From positions 46,432,595-46,496,594 of the forward strand of contig OZ026835.1 of assembly GCA_964023205.1 (NCBI GenBank): a stretch of 64,000 nt of DNA, written 5' to 3'. Source of the DNA: Lutraria lutraria (taxonomy: Eukaryota; Mollusca; Bivalvia; Venerida; Mactridae). Each line of letters begins with the position of its first letter. Within the stretch, counting starts at the first letter, position 1. The notes beneath the pieces are model-generated. The model had not been told where the DNA came from. It searched no databases and was given only the letters and a program-made list of their open reading frames with translations. Both the position numbers and the translations under genes were made by a program. Positions 11,145 through 23,207 of this stretch are shown piece by piece.

Positions 11145-11243
11145 AGTGCTTCATTAGCCTAATTGGTAAACGCGCCAACCTTTTTACTTATGCAACCTGT
11201 AAGTCAAGATGTTACGAGTTCAAACCCCATGTCAACACTTTTT
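11145..11243 (+). repeat. tRNA-like SINE head or decayed tRNA
   Basis: An A-box-like word TTAGCCTAATTGG (11154-11166) is followed 50 bp later by a B-box-like GAGTTCAAACCCC (11216-11228) and then a run of T at 11239, the layout of a polymerase III type 2 promoter. The acceptor and T-arm bases do not pair well, so this is not an intact tRNA gene. A tRNA-derived SINE head or pseudo-tRNA fits better. The frame that opens at 11123 is a shadow. Confidence 0.45.
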
Positions 11244-11857
11244 CCTTTCTATTTTTAATTGGCTTTTTGGCCTTTTGTTATTACAAATGTTTATATAATT
11301 CAATATTTGGAATTAATTCATGTATGTTTTATTTAATTTCATGTAATTTCAATTACTCCTTCTATCGTAGTACCTGTACTGGAGTCACAGTCAAAATCTA
11401 TTAATTTGCTTCATTATAACATGACATCTTCTGCATACTTAGTTAATGCCATTTGATAAGAATTCGATATTGATTGCAAATATTTACCTATACATAAATG
11501 CACTGAAATCACGATTAATGAATGATTTGAAAAAAATAGGGGAAAGTTGTAGGAAACGAACCAACACAATTCAGTTAAATAATGTACTTAGTATGGCACA
11601 CTGTTATCAGGACTGTATAGGCCTCTCAATTACAACAGTGGCCTACTAATGTAATTAAGGTCATGTTTAGTAATGCACTCGGTCATTGTATTAATTAGGT
11701 AACCATTCTCAACCTTTCATCACAACTCACTGCTCGATTTCTATGTATAAGTCAAAGCAGACACATAGATATCAGAGATTGGCAACATAAAATATCATGC
11801 ATGACATTGTTTTTTAAATTCTGTAGCAGTAAAAACTCAAAAACCAAATAAAATACA
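11244..11857. other. Non-coding gap, nothing recognised
   Basis: AT-rich sequence with short open frames but no domain signature, splice-framed exon or repeat I can support. Confidence 0.4.
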
Positions 11858-11859
11858 TA

Positions 11860-12037
11860 CAGTACAACCTCTCCAGAGTGGCCCTTTGTAGAACAACAAC
11901 CTCTCTATAACAACACCACTTCGAAATTTCCATTAGCAGATATTTACTATAAATTTAACCTCTGTAGAGCAACCACTTCGAAACAACGGCCAATATGTGC
12001 AGCTCCCACAGGGTGTTGCTCTACATAGGTTGTACTG
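11860..12037. mobile_element. Pogo/Tigger-like MITE
   Basis: This 178-bp element has inverted ends CAGTACAACCTCTCCAGAG and CTCTACATAGGTTGTACTG, flanked on both sides by TA (11858-11859 and 12038-12039), the target duplication of Tc1/mariner/pogo elements. The CAG start and the following 'ACAACCTCT...ATAACAACACC' style are those of pogo/Tigger ends. It is too short to encode a transposase. A partial copy lies at 22928-23040. Confidence 0.75.
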
Positions 12038-12204
12038 TATACAAAAGATGCATTTTCCAAAAGTTTGAACATTTGACTTCAGCTGGAAATATCATTTTGT
12101 TAAATTTTCTAAGTTAATCTTTTGCATACCTACTAGAATATAATCGGCCGGAAACAAATTGGTATCAGTACATCTTTTTAAAAAGATATAATAGTTAAGT
12201 TGTT

Positions 12205-12443
12205 TCTTTTTTATTGAGTTTCACGCCCCCTTTCAACAGTCAGAGTCCTATGAGGCGAACAGTTCTCCTAAGCATGTAGTTCCTGGGAAGAACCAGTACT
12301 AGACTCCCATCTTTGTAAGCATCTACCTACTTGCTCACATAAAGAGACATGGTCAGTAGTTGGGCTAGAACCCAGGACCATCCATCAGTGAGAGGTTTAA
12401 GCGATTTGAATTCAGGGACCTTAACCACTCGACCACGGAGATG
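12205..12443 (-). mobile_element. tRNA-derived SINE
   Basis: Read on the minus strand, the sequence starts with an A box in CCGTGGTCGAGTGGTTAAGG (about 12418-12437) and a B box GGGTTCTAGCCC (12362-12373). It continues through a body containing GGTTCTTCCCAGGAAC and ends in an A-rich tail (AATAAAAAAGAAAC) near 12205. This order, tRNA head then body then A-rich tail, defines a SINE. The body resembles SINEs widespread in bivalves; the subfamily is not assigned. Confidence 0.7.
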
Positions 12444-12484
12444 GTTCGATGGCATAATTAAGTAGGTAGTATATAGACTATGGG

Positions 12485-13465
12485 GCACCAATACTCCCTC
12501 CTCCCCCCCTCCAGCGGCATTATTCTACAATATGTTTTTCTGAAAGTGTATGGCAAGACCTACCAAATCCCAGTGTCTACCATCTGGGTGTTGCGGCTTT
12601 ACTCTGTTACCGCCATTTTTTGGCGGTACCATAATTGAAATTAAAGTTAACATAATACCACAAAGAGATCAAAATAATTTGTGTTAAAGGCTTTGTAATT
12701 ATAATTATAAGCACAAAGAATGTAAACAAGAGTGTAGAAATGTTAAACACAACATCAAATGTGGCATAATTTACGTTACCAATAGCATATCACTGAAATA
12801 AGGTCACATATATCTAAAATATTCGATTATCATGATATACTTACTGTTTCTGGATTAAGCAGAACACTATCTAATGAGCAGATGGTACTCAATTGTATTA
12901 TATGTTGACAAGGTGACAAAAAGGTCACAATAATGCAGAAAATATGTGGATATTATCAACCACATGCGTTACCAAAATATAACTATGAACATAAGTTCGA
13001 TTATGGGCGGAATCGGACCAGAACTTATTATTAAGGTAGTATTTGCCTAAAATGAATAAAAACATTGTTTACGACTGCTTTTGTGTTAATTTAACATATA
13101 CAACTGTCATTTCCTTGTCATTTTAGGGTAATGCAGGGTAACGTAAATTACAGAGCATATATAGTGCAATAAAGTGAAAAACATGCATTTCATCGACAAG
13201 TAAAGCCGCTGCTAAATTATTATGGTCAAAGGAATTGTTCAAATTGATGAATTATTGAAAATATATAGAATAAGACTTCTAACAAAAAAAGAAAATAGTG
13301 TCAAACCTATTTTTCGGTAATGGTAATTAGCATGCTGTAGTTCACAAACGCCCCAACGCCCAGATTGTAGACACTGGGAAAATGATCAGCAGGCATTGAG
13401 CTTTCAAAAAAATGGTGTCTACAAAAATGCCTCCAGGGGGGGAGGGTTTCGCCCTGTAGCCCATA
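12485..13465. mobile_element. Foldback element of about 1 kb with inverted arms
   Basis: Three inverted pairs are nested symmetrically. An outer arm with CCCAGTGTCTACCATCTGGG near 12570-12590 matches the complement of CCCAGATTGTAGACACTGGG at 13359-13378, with the flanking C-rich/G-rich runs also paired. GCGGCTTTAC (12593-12602) pairs with GTAAAGCCGC (13200-13209). AATTTACGTTACC (12768-12780) pairs with GGTAACGTAAATT (13138-13150). A small hairpin TACCGCCA...TTGGCGGTA sits at about 12609-12629. No transposase is seen. The element is best read as a foldback or a large MITE. Confidence 0.65.
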
Positions 13466-13817
13466 GCCTAATAAACATGGGTGTAAAAAAGTATCAGTCA
13501 AAATTGATATTTGAAAAACTTGGCAACTTTAGTTTAAATAATAAACTTTCAGAAAATGTAAAATTTATGCAATTTTATTTGTTTCAAAATCAGCAATTTT
13601 TGGGAAAAGTAAAAGTCACATGTGCTATTACATAGTTAACTAGAGCTTATACAGAGGTGACTAACACCCCGCCGCCGCTTTGACATTTGACATTAAGAAT
13701 GTAATAATAGTAACAGAATGTAACAATATGGCTAAGTTCAAGGGGACATAACTCTGCAATGAGTGAATCTCTTGGGATGAAAATTGTGTCTTGCGCATCT
13801 ATACTTCATGGAGATTA

Positions 13818-15264
13818 TACGAGGGTTGTCCGGAAAATTCATAGACGCTTACTGACACATTCAAATAAAGAATAAATGAAACATGAAAACTACCTCCAGC
13901 CACATTCCCATGTATTTAGAACAGAAATACGGAATATCTTGCATTTCGTGATGTAAACAATAAATCTGTAGCATTTTTTGTACAGGGCTGTAAGTCACAG
14001 CCGAGCACATCATGACGTTATGACGTGCATAATACTTACAACAAATAACGTCGCCATTTAAGCGGCGTTACTCTTTTTCAATGTATTCACCGTTAAAATT
14101 CACACATTCCTCTGCCTATCAACCCATTTGTCATACACCTTGGAATACCAGTCACTTTAAATTCTAGAGATATGTGACGTTGTGAGTACATTTAAATTCC
14201 TGAATTTTCTACCTCATAGTTGAGACATTATATAGGGGAAAACTGCCAAATTCATTGGCGCTTAGTCCGGACTGTAGGGTGCGTGCAGCAGAGTCTCAAA
14301 CCCTAGTAACTGTATTTCAAGCAAAGTTTCCATACACTTGACTTTTGTTTGCTTTCAGGCTCATAATAATGCAGCCAAGTCTCATCAGTTATAATGATTC
14401 TGTCTAAAACACTTCCCAGTCCACTTTCCACTTGCGAATGAAAGACTTAGCTGCTTTTACCCGTGCCTCTTTGTTATCATCTGAAAGTAGTCAAGGCACC
14501 CATCGTGCACACACACGATGCATTCCAAAATTGTCAGTGAGAACTTTATGCACAGCTGTCTTTGAAAGATCACAAAGGTCAGCGATATCTCTTACAGTTA
14601 GGCGCCTGTCGTCATCAATGACATTCCTTACTAACGATAATGACTGCCCCATAATAATCGATGGTCTTCCCGAACGTGAATCATCAATTATTCTTCCACC
14701 TTCCATCACTAAACCATTTGTACCATTTATAAACAAGGACCCGGGAAACGTTTGGTCATTTAGTGGCTGAATTCATAAATTCTCTGGTCTCTCCGGGCGT
14801 TTTTCCAAGCTCTACACAAAACTTGACCAGTACGCACTGCTCCACTCAGACATCTGACGTTGCCAATTTTGGTGATTTTTCATCCATAGTGTATAGTTGT
14901 TATTTCTGGTGAAATGTTCGTTTTTGAAACGATAACGTTCAAATCAAAACAACATGACGTCACAAGGTAACGGCACGTCATCGTGTATTTTCAGTAACGT
15001 CTCCCGCTATTTAGACGATTAAATTACACAATTTAGACAAAAGTTGAGATCAGTGTTTATCTGCTTTTTAACGTGCTCCGGGTGCCCATATATGAGGTTG
15101 CTATAGTAACGATCTAATGCGTGTCTTTATTTGTTTCATATTTCTTTCTCGACCAATGTAAACATTTATTATCACGGTAGTGTGCGATGTAAAAACTCAT
15201 TTAAAAAGCGCTCGTTCAAGAAAGAAATAGCCGTCGTCTACGAAATTTCTGGAGAACCCTCGTA
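13818..15264 (-). mobile_element. Mariner-like transposon, full ends, internally decayed
   Basis: The left end ATACGAGGGTTGTCCGGAAA and the complement of the right end, ATACGAGGGTTCTCCAGAAA, match along about 31 bp with five mismatches. TA flanks both sides (13816-13817 and 15265-15266). The length of 1447 bp is near that of complete mariners, but the transposase on the minus strand is broken and lacks much of its centre. The element is inserted within an older dispersed repeat. Confidence 0.85.
14260..14887 (-). pseudogene. Mariner transposase pseudogene, centre deleted
   Basis: The minus-strand start at 14887 opens MDEKSPKLATSDV and is stopped by TGA. The frame then reads VKFCVELGKTPGETREFMNS, a second TGA and VLVYKWYKW, the first DNA-binding helices. 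After a frameshift near 14730, SGRPSI and DDRRLTVRDIADLCDLSKTA give the second helix-turn-helix, followed by MHRVCARWVP. A stop and a short stretch lead to ITDETWLHYYEPESKQKSS, with the first catalytic aspartate. The text then jumps to HAPYSPD near 14270, so the HQDNAP motif and most of the catalytic core are missing. It cannot make an active enzyme. Confidence 0.85.
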
Positions 15265-15573
15265 TATTTCAAGTTTCATTGAAATCGTTTAAAGAATGTG
15301 GAAGTAGTTTGCACCACAAACTTGTACGTGGACAGGCCAACCAACAACAGAGTGACTCCAATATACCACCCCTCAAACTTTGTTTGCAGGGTATAATTAC
15401 TGAAGTTGCTTATCTCTGTTATCTATATCATTGGTCTTAGCAAAAAGTGTTGGGGTGTAAGTCCTTGGTGTAAGACACTGCAATTATTTCATCTTGCAAC
15501 AAAATTAAATATTCCCTTCTTGTTATCAAAATAGTGCAGTAAATAATCAGAAAACATACATCCAATATGCATC

Positions 15574-18500
15574 GATAATAAAATCGCAGCACGAGTTATG
15601 GCCAAACGACTACAAAGTGTCTTACCCTTAATAATAAACCATGACCAACAAGGATACATCAACAAGAGGGCCAAGATGGCGCTATATATCGCTCACATGA
15701 CAATCACTGTTCACTCATTAAAACATTGTTTTGAACCGGTGACCTAGTTTTTGACCCCAGACGACCTATGTTCAAATTTGTCTTACATATCATTAAGACA
15801 AACAGTCTGACTAGGTTTGGTGAAGATACGATCAAAATTTGACATCTACAGTGTTAATAAGGTTTTCCTAAGATTTGACCGTGTGACCTGGTTTTTTACC
15901 CTAGGTGACCCATATTTGAACTTGTCCTTAATATCATTAAGACAAACAATCTGACAAGGTTTGGCCAAGATCCAATCAAAACCATGACATTTAGAGCTTT
16001 TACAAGATTTTTACCTAAGATTTGACCTTGTGACCCAGTTTTTGAACCCGGCTGACCCATGTTCATCCTTGACCCACATATCATTGAGGCAAACATTTTG
16101 ACAAGGTTTGGTGAAGATCCAATTAAAACTGTGACATCTACAGTGTTAACAAAGTTTTCCTAAGATTTGACCTGGTGATCAGTTATTGACCCCAGATGAC
16201 CCATATTTATACTTGACCGTTATATCATTAAAACAAACGATTTGACAAAGTTTGGTGAAGATCCAATAATAACTGTGAAATCTACAGTGTTAACATGGTT
16301 TTTCATAAGATTTGACCTAACGACATAGTTTTTGACCCAAGATTACCCATGTTCGAACTCGTCCAAGATATTATGAAGACAAACATTCTGACAAGGTTTC
16401 ATGACCATCCAATCAAAACAGTGACTTCTAGAGTGTTCACAAGGTTTTCCAGCAATTTGCCCTAGTGACCTAATTTTACGACAGAAATTACCCATTTTCA
16501 AACTTGACCTACATATTATTAAAATAAACATTCTGACAAAGTTTCATGAAGATAAATTCAAAACAGTGATTTCTAAAGTGTTCACAAGGTTTTCCCTTAT
16601 TTGGCCCTGGTGACCTAGTTTTTGACCCCAAATGGCCCAATATCGAACTCGTCCGAGATTTTGTTGATATTAACGTTGTGACCCAGTTTTGCTAAAATTG
16701 AGCCAAAAATGTGGCCCCTAGTGTGGTCACAACAAAAAGTTTGACGACGCACACCGCACGACGCACGACGCCGGACGGAGAGTGATCCTAATAGCTCACT
16801 TTGTCACTTTGTGACATGTGAGCTAAAAATAGGTTCATTGGGTTCAACATTCGACTTATACAAGACATTATTGATTATACTGAAGAATGCAATGTCGATG
16901 GTGCCATAGTTTTCTTAGACTTTAAAAAGGCCTTTGACACGGTTGAATGGAACTTCATGCTTCAATGCTTGAAAAGGTTCGGTTTCGGAACCTCTTTTAT
17001 TAAATGGATAAAAACATTCTATTGCAACATCACTTCCTGTATTTATAATAACGGCTGGCGTTCCAATAATTTCTCGCTAGAAAGATCTCTCCGGCAAGGA
17101 TGTCCTTGTAGTTCTATCATTTTTATTATTGTAGCTGAAATACTAGCGACTAGAATTAGAACCGCTGAAAATATACATGGAATCAAAATAAATAATTGCA
17201 TAATTCCCTTAAAAATAAGTCAACTCGCAGAGGACACTACTTTATTCGCAAAAGATGTTAATGATATCATTCATGCGTTAGATACTGTCAATGAATTTGG
17301 TACACATTCGGGCCTACGTATAAATAAAAATAAAACAGAAATGTTAGGACTAGGAACGTTTAAAAAGAACCAGAATACAATTGCCGATCTCAAATGGGCT
17401 AATGAAATAAAAGCACTTGGGGTATATTTCGGCCATGATAAAAAAAAATGTGAATCATTAAATTGGAATAGCAAAATTGATATCTGCATCAAAACCATAA
17501 ACAACTTACAATTAAGACATTTAACATTCTATGGAAAAATCACAATTATTAAAAGTTTACTACTACCAAAGTTTACCTATCTTATGCAATCGTGTTACGT
17601 TCCAAACACTTTTTTATGGAATAATCGCAGAGAGAAAATCAAAAGAACCATATTAATTAACACCGTCTCTAATGGTGGTTTAGGCATGACAGATATAGTT
17701 TCTTATATAAAATCACTACAAATTAAATGGCTATGACAATTCTTAGAACATGATGCAATAGCGAACTGGAAAACAATTCCAAAATTTTACTTCAATCAAT
17801 ATGGTAAAAATCTGCTCATCTTTTATACTAAGCCTGGTTCTGAAAAAAGCCTACCAGCAATTAAACATAAACTTTCAAATTTTTACAGCGATATTCTCAC
17901 GTAATGGCTCGAATTTCAAATCAATCTGAACAAACATACACCTAAAAAATTCCGAGAAATCAGACAAGAAGTCCTCTGGGGTAATAAACACATAAAGTCA
18001 AAATCAAACATAATGTTATTTTACAAGAATTGGATAAACTCGGATATTTACTTTTTAAATGACATACTGGATAAGAAAGGCCTAATCAATGAAACTTTTA
18101 TACTCAATAAGCTAAAAAATAAATCAAACTGGATATCAGAAATAAGCATTCTCAGAGAATCGATACCACCAGAATGGAAGAAACTAGTACAGACAAAAGA
18201 ATCTTACCTTACAAAAGTTAAAACAAACTTACATTTACAACTTGATGATTTAAAACATACTTTCAAAACAATGCAAAACAAGGACTTCTATAATGTTTTT
18301 ATAAAACAAAAATCTGAACTTCCATACATTCATAAATTTTGGGAAAAAAATTTAGACAAACGACAATTCTATTGGAATCTTTTCTATAATGGCTGGAAAG
18401 CAATTTGTTTAGACAACAGAGTAAAACAATTCAAATACAAATTAATACACAATATCATTGCCACAAATGAAAACCTTATGAAATGGAGAATTTTTAATTC

Positions 18501-18879
18501 ACCCTCATGTCTTCACTGTCATGCTATTGAAAACTATGTACACTTTTTCATTGAATGTCCTTGTACAACATCAATGTGGACACAGGTTAATACAGCCTTT
18601 AAAAATCTTTGCTTCGATCAGAATTTTAGATACTTAAAATACATAGTTTTTGGATATAAAGCAGAACTAAGAGAATATAACAATATTAACATCATCATCA
18701 ACCTAATAGCTTTCAGCATTTATAAAACATATCTTATATCTGAAAGAAGAACAAAACAACACAACATAAGATGCATCCTTATAAATGAACTAAAACTGGC
18801 AATACATATACTTAAAACACAAAATAAATCTTACACATTAATCAGACATTTCTTGGACTACATAATAAACATGCAGTAA
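15574..18879 (+). pseudogene. LINE reverse transcriptase frame, split and decayed
   Basis: The frame starts DNKIAARVMAKRLQSVLPL and runs to DQQGYI at 15660, is split by the R2 repeat, and resumes at 16825 with KNRFIGFNIRLIQDI in the same frame. Reverse transcriptase motifs follow: FLDFKKAFDTVEW (motif A), RQGCPCSS (motif B) and LAEDTTLF (motif C), where the usual ADD is AED. In-frame stops are TGA at 17734 and TAA at 17902. The C-terminal part from 18013 ends with the zinc-ribbon CLHCHAIENYVHFFIEC (C-x2-C-x7-H-x4-C), typical of L1/Tx1-type second frames. The N-terminal endonuclease is absent because of 5' truncation. The copy is dead. Confidence 0.85.
15663..16824 (+). mobile_element. Dispersed repeat family R2, second copy, inside LINE
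   Basis: It is nearly the same as 5732-6890: CAAGAGGGCC start, about seven modules near 145 bp, a GACGACGCAC stretch, and a final stem AGCTCACTTTGTCAC/GTGACATGTGAGCT around a short loop. The LINE frame reads ...GGA TAC ATC before it and AAA AAT AGG TTC after it. The empty site can therefore be deduced as ATCAAAAATAGG, with at most a 2-bp AA duplication. This fixes the element's borders to within two bases. Confidence 0.8.
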
Positions 18880-19177
18880 ACAGTATAATTATATTTTATT
18901 AAAACACCATTTCTGTGCTTTTCTAACAATCTGTACTATTTTGACCACTGTTGATTGCATATATTTTTTAAAAACTTAGTATATAATCATGCAGAATTGT
19001 AAGGTGGGCGAGGGATGGTTCCCCGACCCTCTCCCACCAATGACGGGGAATAATAAATGGGCTAGATCTATATGACAAAGCCGAAAAAAACAACAAAAAA
19101 AAAACATCCAATATGCATCTTTTAAGTTTTCACAATCCTTAATGTTTATGTAAGTTTTATGAAACAGATGTACTCAC

Positions 19178-19301
19178 AGGTCCAAAGCATCTGAGAATTC
19201 TTCTTCATCATTCTTCTTCCATTGCAACTGGCGATTGTCAATTCAACCAAACAACAAGGGTCCAAAGGTATAAATATCCAGATTAACCTCGAATTCTAAA
19301 T
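19178..19301 (-). pseudogene. Possible exon with in-frame stop, unidentified
   Basis: On the minus strand a TTGCAG acceptor and a GTGAGT donor frame 124 bp. One frame reads LEFEVNLDIYTFGPLLFG, then TGA, then IDNRQLQWKKNDEEEFSDAL. The composition is protein-like and the splice borders are good, but I do not recognise a family. The stop would be a decayed tryptophan codon or a sign that this is not an exon. Confidence 0.3.
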
Positions 19302-21390
19302 CTGCAATTAAAACCCATTATAAGTACATTCTGTTGTGACAAAAAAAGAGAGTTTTGCACACAAAATAAGGAATTTATTAAAACAAAGCATTTAGATAAA
19401 AAATATTTCATCAATTTGTTTACAAGGCAATGTTTTCATTCAATAAACCAAAAAATTACGTGTCACCACTTGTTATGAAACCTGCAGGATGAAAACAAAC
19501 ACTGAGTTGAGTCAACCCATGGAGCAACAGAGCAGTGAAATAAGGTAAGTATTGTTCTTAGCCATGATTCAGTAAATTTGTATTGTAAAATGTGTACAAA
19601 AGAAAATTAGTAATTGTAAGTTTAAACAGAAACATCAAAAAACTACCTGCAACAAATCCCATTTCCTTACAACATATTGAAATAAATAGAGAAAACACAA
19701 CTTTCAAATAATTATGACCCCTAACAGTATTTGTCTGATTGATTGACCAAAATATATATGAATGTTTACATTATTCATCAATAAAAGTCTATGTTACAAC
19801 TATGATTGAAATAACAATACCTAGCTTGAATAGCAAGTGTGACTTTTTCAATAGAAATAATTACCTGCTAAACACAAGTTAAACTTATATATTCCAGATT
19901 AATACTTTACAGTTACTGTCATTGTTAGCTATCAACACTTGTTTTCTAAAAATAGATATGTAAAAAATCATCATAATGAAGAAATCACTCAATTAAACAG
20001 CACATTATCACATGCATCTTCATGTGCGAAAAATTAAGAATAAATTGATACCAAATATGCATTATATTCCACCTCACAGAATCTATTTGATAAATAACAA
20101 GACTTAGTGTTAATTCATTTTAATTCTGAACAGTAAGTAGTCAATGTTTCTTAGAGAAAGATGAAACATGTATTAACATTAAATCCTATAAAGCGTGCAA
20201 CTATATTAAGTTTTTAGTTTAATATTATCAGGCTATAAACAAACAGCACATTAAAAGCCCTATAATCACTCACTAGAAATCAAAGTACTGAAAGTACTGG
20301 TGGACTTGATTTTTTCATACGAAGCAAAAGAGAAATGTGTACCCACATTGTTCGTGCCCATACAAAGATTTTTAACATTTACACTTACAGACCTATTTTT
20401 CATACATATTGTAATGCAGGTCATATGCATGTAGGTGAATGACATATGCTAGCGCTTTACTAGTCCCTTTGCTAAAATTTCAAAATGAAAAAAGATATTG
20501 GAAAGTTTAATGTTTAGCACATTAATTGAAAACAATTTAATTGCATTAAAAACTCATTGTACACAAACTAGTGACCAACACATCAGCAACAGTAAATACC
20601 AACATCGATTCTTCTGGTTTTAACACAACAGAACATTGTCGCATTGAACCCAATCAGGGTCATTCAATTTAAAAAGGCCCTGACACAGAAGAGTAAGACC
20701 TATGACCTATAGTTAACCCGATGTTGCATGAAATTCAGTTGGGATCATGTAATTCGAAATAATCTTGCTTAAAAGGAACTTTTAAACTGTAATTTTTAAA
20801 TTTTTATTTACTTTGATTTAGTGGCTCAAATTATTATTCATAAGCTTTTAATCTCCGAAGTTTACCTGACATGAACTCATTCTATAAATCAAACTCCTTA
20901 CAACAGTTACACTTTGCTATGGTAAATTTTGTACTTATCAAGGGAAGTAACCGCTGCGGGAGTGAGTCTATAAATAGCGATTGCATCATCAAACTAACAC
21001 TAGTTGGTGTGAATATCACGGAAATACGATTAGATGAGACTTCATCCTGTAATATTAAGAAATGTTATAAAGGCACAAATTCACGTCAGCTAGACATAGT
21101 ATAGAAGTCAGACCCCGATGTCAGGTTAATTGAGGTTGTTGATTTTGCAAACCCCCCGACGTCAAAACCCAATGTCTATTATACCCAGACAATAATTACC
21201 GACGTAACAAGCCCTTAATTTTTCTGTGAAAAACACTCATTTCATTGATATTGGAAAAAATACAAGTGGTTTTGGAAACATTTTTCTTGCTAGAAAGTGT
21301 GCACATGAGGAAAACACCAGATTCCTCTGTTATAGAACAAACAGAAACCATTACGACTGATAAATTCATATGCTTTTGGGACTTAAACAA
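19302..21390. other. AT-rich gap, no gene recognised
   Basis: No domain-bearing frame is seen. The segment around 19,630-19,940 looks weakly like 23,250-23,590, sharing GACTTTT-CAATAG and TAATACTTTA words in the same order, which suggests an old duplication. Frames such as the one at 20871-21104 show no family signature. Confidence 0.4.
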
Positions 21391-21672
21391 GGTCAATATG
21401 TTCATATATCTCTGAGTTTATACCAGACTTTATGTTCATATTTCTGAGTTTATACTTACATCTGTATGTTCATATGTATATGTCAATACTTTATGTTCAT
21501 ATTTCTGAATTTATACAATGGCTGTATGTTCATATTTCTATATCAATACTTAAGTCTTTATGTTTATACTTAAGTCTGCATGTTTATATTTCTGAGTCTA
21601 TACTTAAGTCTTAATGTTCATACTTCTGAGTTTATACCTACTCCTTAAAGTTAATATTTCTGAGTGTATACT
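21391..21672 (+). repeat. Minisatellite, about 33-35 bp period
   Basis: Imperfect tandem units start TGTTCATATTTCTGAGTTTA and continue TACTTAAGTCT(T/G), with about eight copies of variable length. The frame at 21432-21614 is only a translation of this repeat. Confidence 0.7.
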
Positions 21673-22927
21673 GTAATGTTGACAATTTTAGTAATTAACT
21701 TCGTAATATTTATCAGCAAGGCCAGTTTGGACTTGGCTTATTATTAACAAGTCACTTGTGTTGCTCTCTTGGCCTTGACAATGTCGCATGGTTGGAGAAA
21801 TCCTAAAATTATTTGAAACTGTCCAGTCAAAGAATATCCAAGCTTAGGTACTAACATAAACTATCTCAGACATATATTATGCACTTACATACCAAATTTC
21901 ATCAACCAGTAGCATAAAAAGTATGTAAGTTATCACAAGATCAAAATGTCATGGCCATAATTTGGCTACTTCAGTTACCATAGCAACCGTAATGTTAACA
22001 TGAGGGAAAAACAAATGATGTGCATCATGGCGATAAGGTTCAAGCCACTCTATACACATTACAATTGTTTTATCTTTACACAAATTATAATATAATAAAT
22101 ACAAATGCATCAATAAATCATAGAAATGTCATATGCACAAATGACAAAAATATCATAAACAGTCAAGAGAGTGCGAAATTCGAAAATAATTGAGTACGAA
22201 ACTTACTGAAATGTCTACACCAAAATGATACGTTTCTGTTCGATGACACCCTGCATACATACACGCATTCAATAACCTGTGAATTACTGCATCATATAAG
22301 ACCGTTTCAGATACCCAATTTGTCTTATCTTATGGACACTTTAGCATGCAAATCGTATAAATTGCGCACCTCTGGGTCCAAACGCTAACTTCCGTCGTTC
22401 CGGAATGGATGAGTTATCTGGATTACCTCCCATTGCTGACGGACCCTTAATTACCTTAAAAAAGAGTCGATTTCGTACATACTACATTGATACACAATGT
22501 TCAGACTGGACAAATTAAAGATAAGAAAGATGATATAAAACAATACAAAAATCTCCGTGTATATTGCCGTTTGGAGAAATACGCGAATTCTTCAAGTCTG
22601 TTGCAATTTTCCTACATTAATTTCAACGAAGACATATACTATATGTATAACTTACATATTTGATCACCGGGATTTACACTATTTGAATTATTTATTAATG
22701 ACCAGCTAGAACCGGAGCAAATATACAACTAACTATCACAGACATGCATAAAGAAATTGTCACCATACAGTGTGGTCTAAGGGAGACAACTCTAGAATAA
22801 ATATAGATAGTTACTATAAACTACCTACCAGTTTTCTCTTCCATTAAATTTAACTCTATTTGCTGTACATATATGACATCAACTGTGTATTTTTCACTAT
22901 CATCTGATTTGTCCCTTTATATAATTA
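21673..22927. other. AT-rich gap, no gene recognised
   Basis: I see no coding signature, transposon end or tandem repeat. A moderately GC-richer patch at about 22,370-22,450 stands out slightly but carries no frame with a known motif. Confidence 0.4.
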
Positions 22928-23040
22928 CAGTACAAACTCTCCAGAGCGGCCCTCTGTAGAGCAACAACCTCTGTATAACAACACCTTCAAAATTTCTCTA
23001 AGCTTATAAATATTTACTATAAATCTAACCTCTGTAGAGC
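22928..23040. mobile_element. Partial pogo/Tigger-like MITE
   Basis: It starts CAGTACAAACTCTCCAGAG and follows the MITE at 11860-12037 through ATAACAACACC and TTTACTATAAATCTAACCTC to TGTAGAGCAA, then stops. The right inverted end is missing. Confidence 0.7.
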
Positions 23041-23047
23041 AAAGGTA

Positions 23048-23207
23048 CAACAATACAGCACACATCAACCATCATAGAACACAACATAGTTCACATCAAC
23101 CATCATAGAACGCAACAGTTCACATCAACCATCATAGAACACAACAGCTCACATCAACCATCATAGAACAACATAGTTCACATCAACCATCATACAACAA
23201 TACAGTT
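23048..23207 (+). repeat. Minisatellite, about 30 bp period
   Basis: Five copies of CACATCAACCATCATAGAAC with spacers ACAACATAGTT or shorter follow one another. It directly follows the truncated MITE. Confidence 0.8.

Larger units (their letters stand above)
13640..15396 (+). repeat. Older dispersed repeat interrupted by mariner
   Basis: The left part (13640-13815) contains CACCCCGCCGCCGCTTTGAC and AAGGGGACATAACTC. The right part (15267-15396) contains AAGTTTCATTGAAATCG, GGACAGGCCAACCAAC and GTGACTCCAATATACC. These are two halves of one non-coding repeat type of a style familiar from bivalve genomes, separated by the mariner element and its TA duplication. It dates the mariner insertion as later. 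Confidence 0.55.
15558..19119 (+). mobile_element. 5'-truncated LINE (L1/Tx1-like) with target-site duplication
   Basis: The 16-bp word ACATCCAATATGCATC occurs at 15558-15573 and again at 19104-19119, directly after an A-rich tail, which is the mark of target-primed insertion. Between them, the element begins mid-way in its reverse transcriptase frame (15574), so it is 5'-truncated. It carries the rest of the second open frame to 18879 and a 3' untranslated part of about 200 bp. An R2 repeat (15663-16824) was inserted later inside the frame. Confidence 0.85.

Noticed and set aside
11145..11243. Functional tRNA gene
   Set aside because: A and B boxes are present but the acceptor and T arms do not pair; a SINE head or pseudo-tRNA is more likely.
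14432..14770. Plus-strand frame of 112 codons
   Set aside because: It is the shadow of the minus-strand mariner transposase, whose motifs are clear on the other strand.
19486..19543. Possible small plus-strand exon between CCTGCAG and GTAAGT, with frame MKTNTELSQPMEQQSSEI
   Set aside because: Splice-like borders and an open frame of 58 bp are easily met by chance, and no domain or neighbouring exon supports it.
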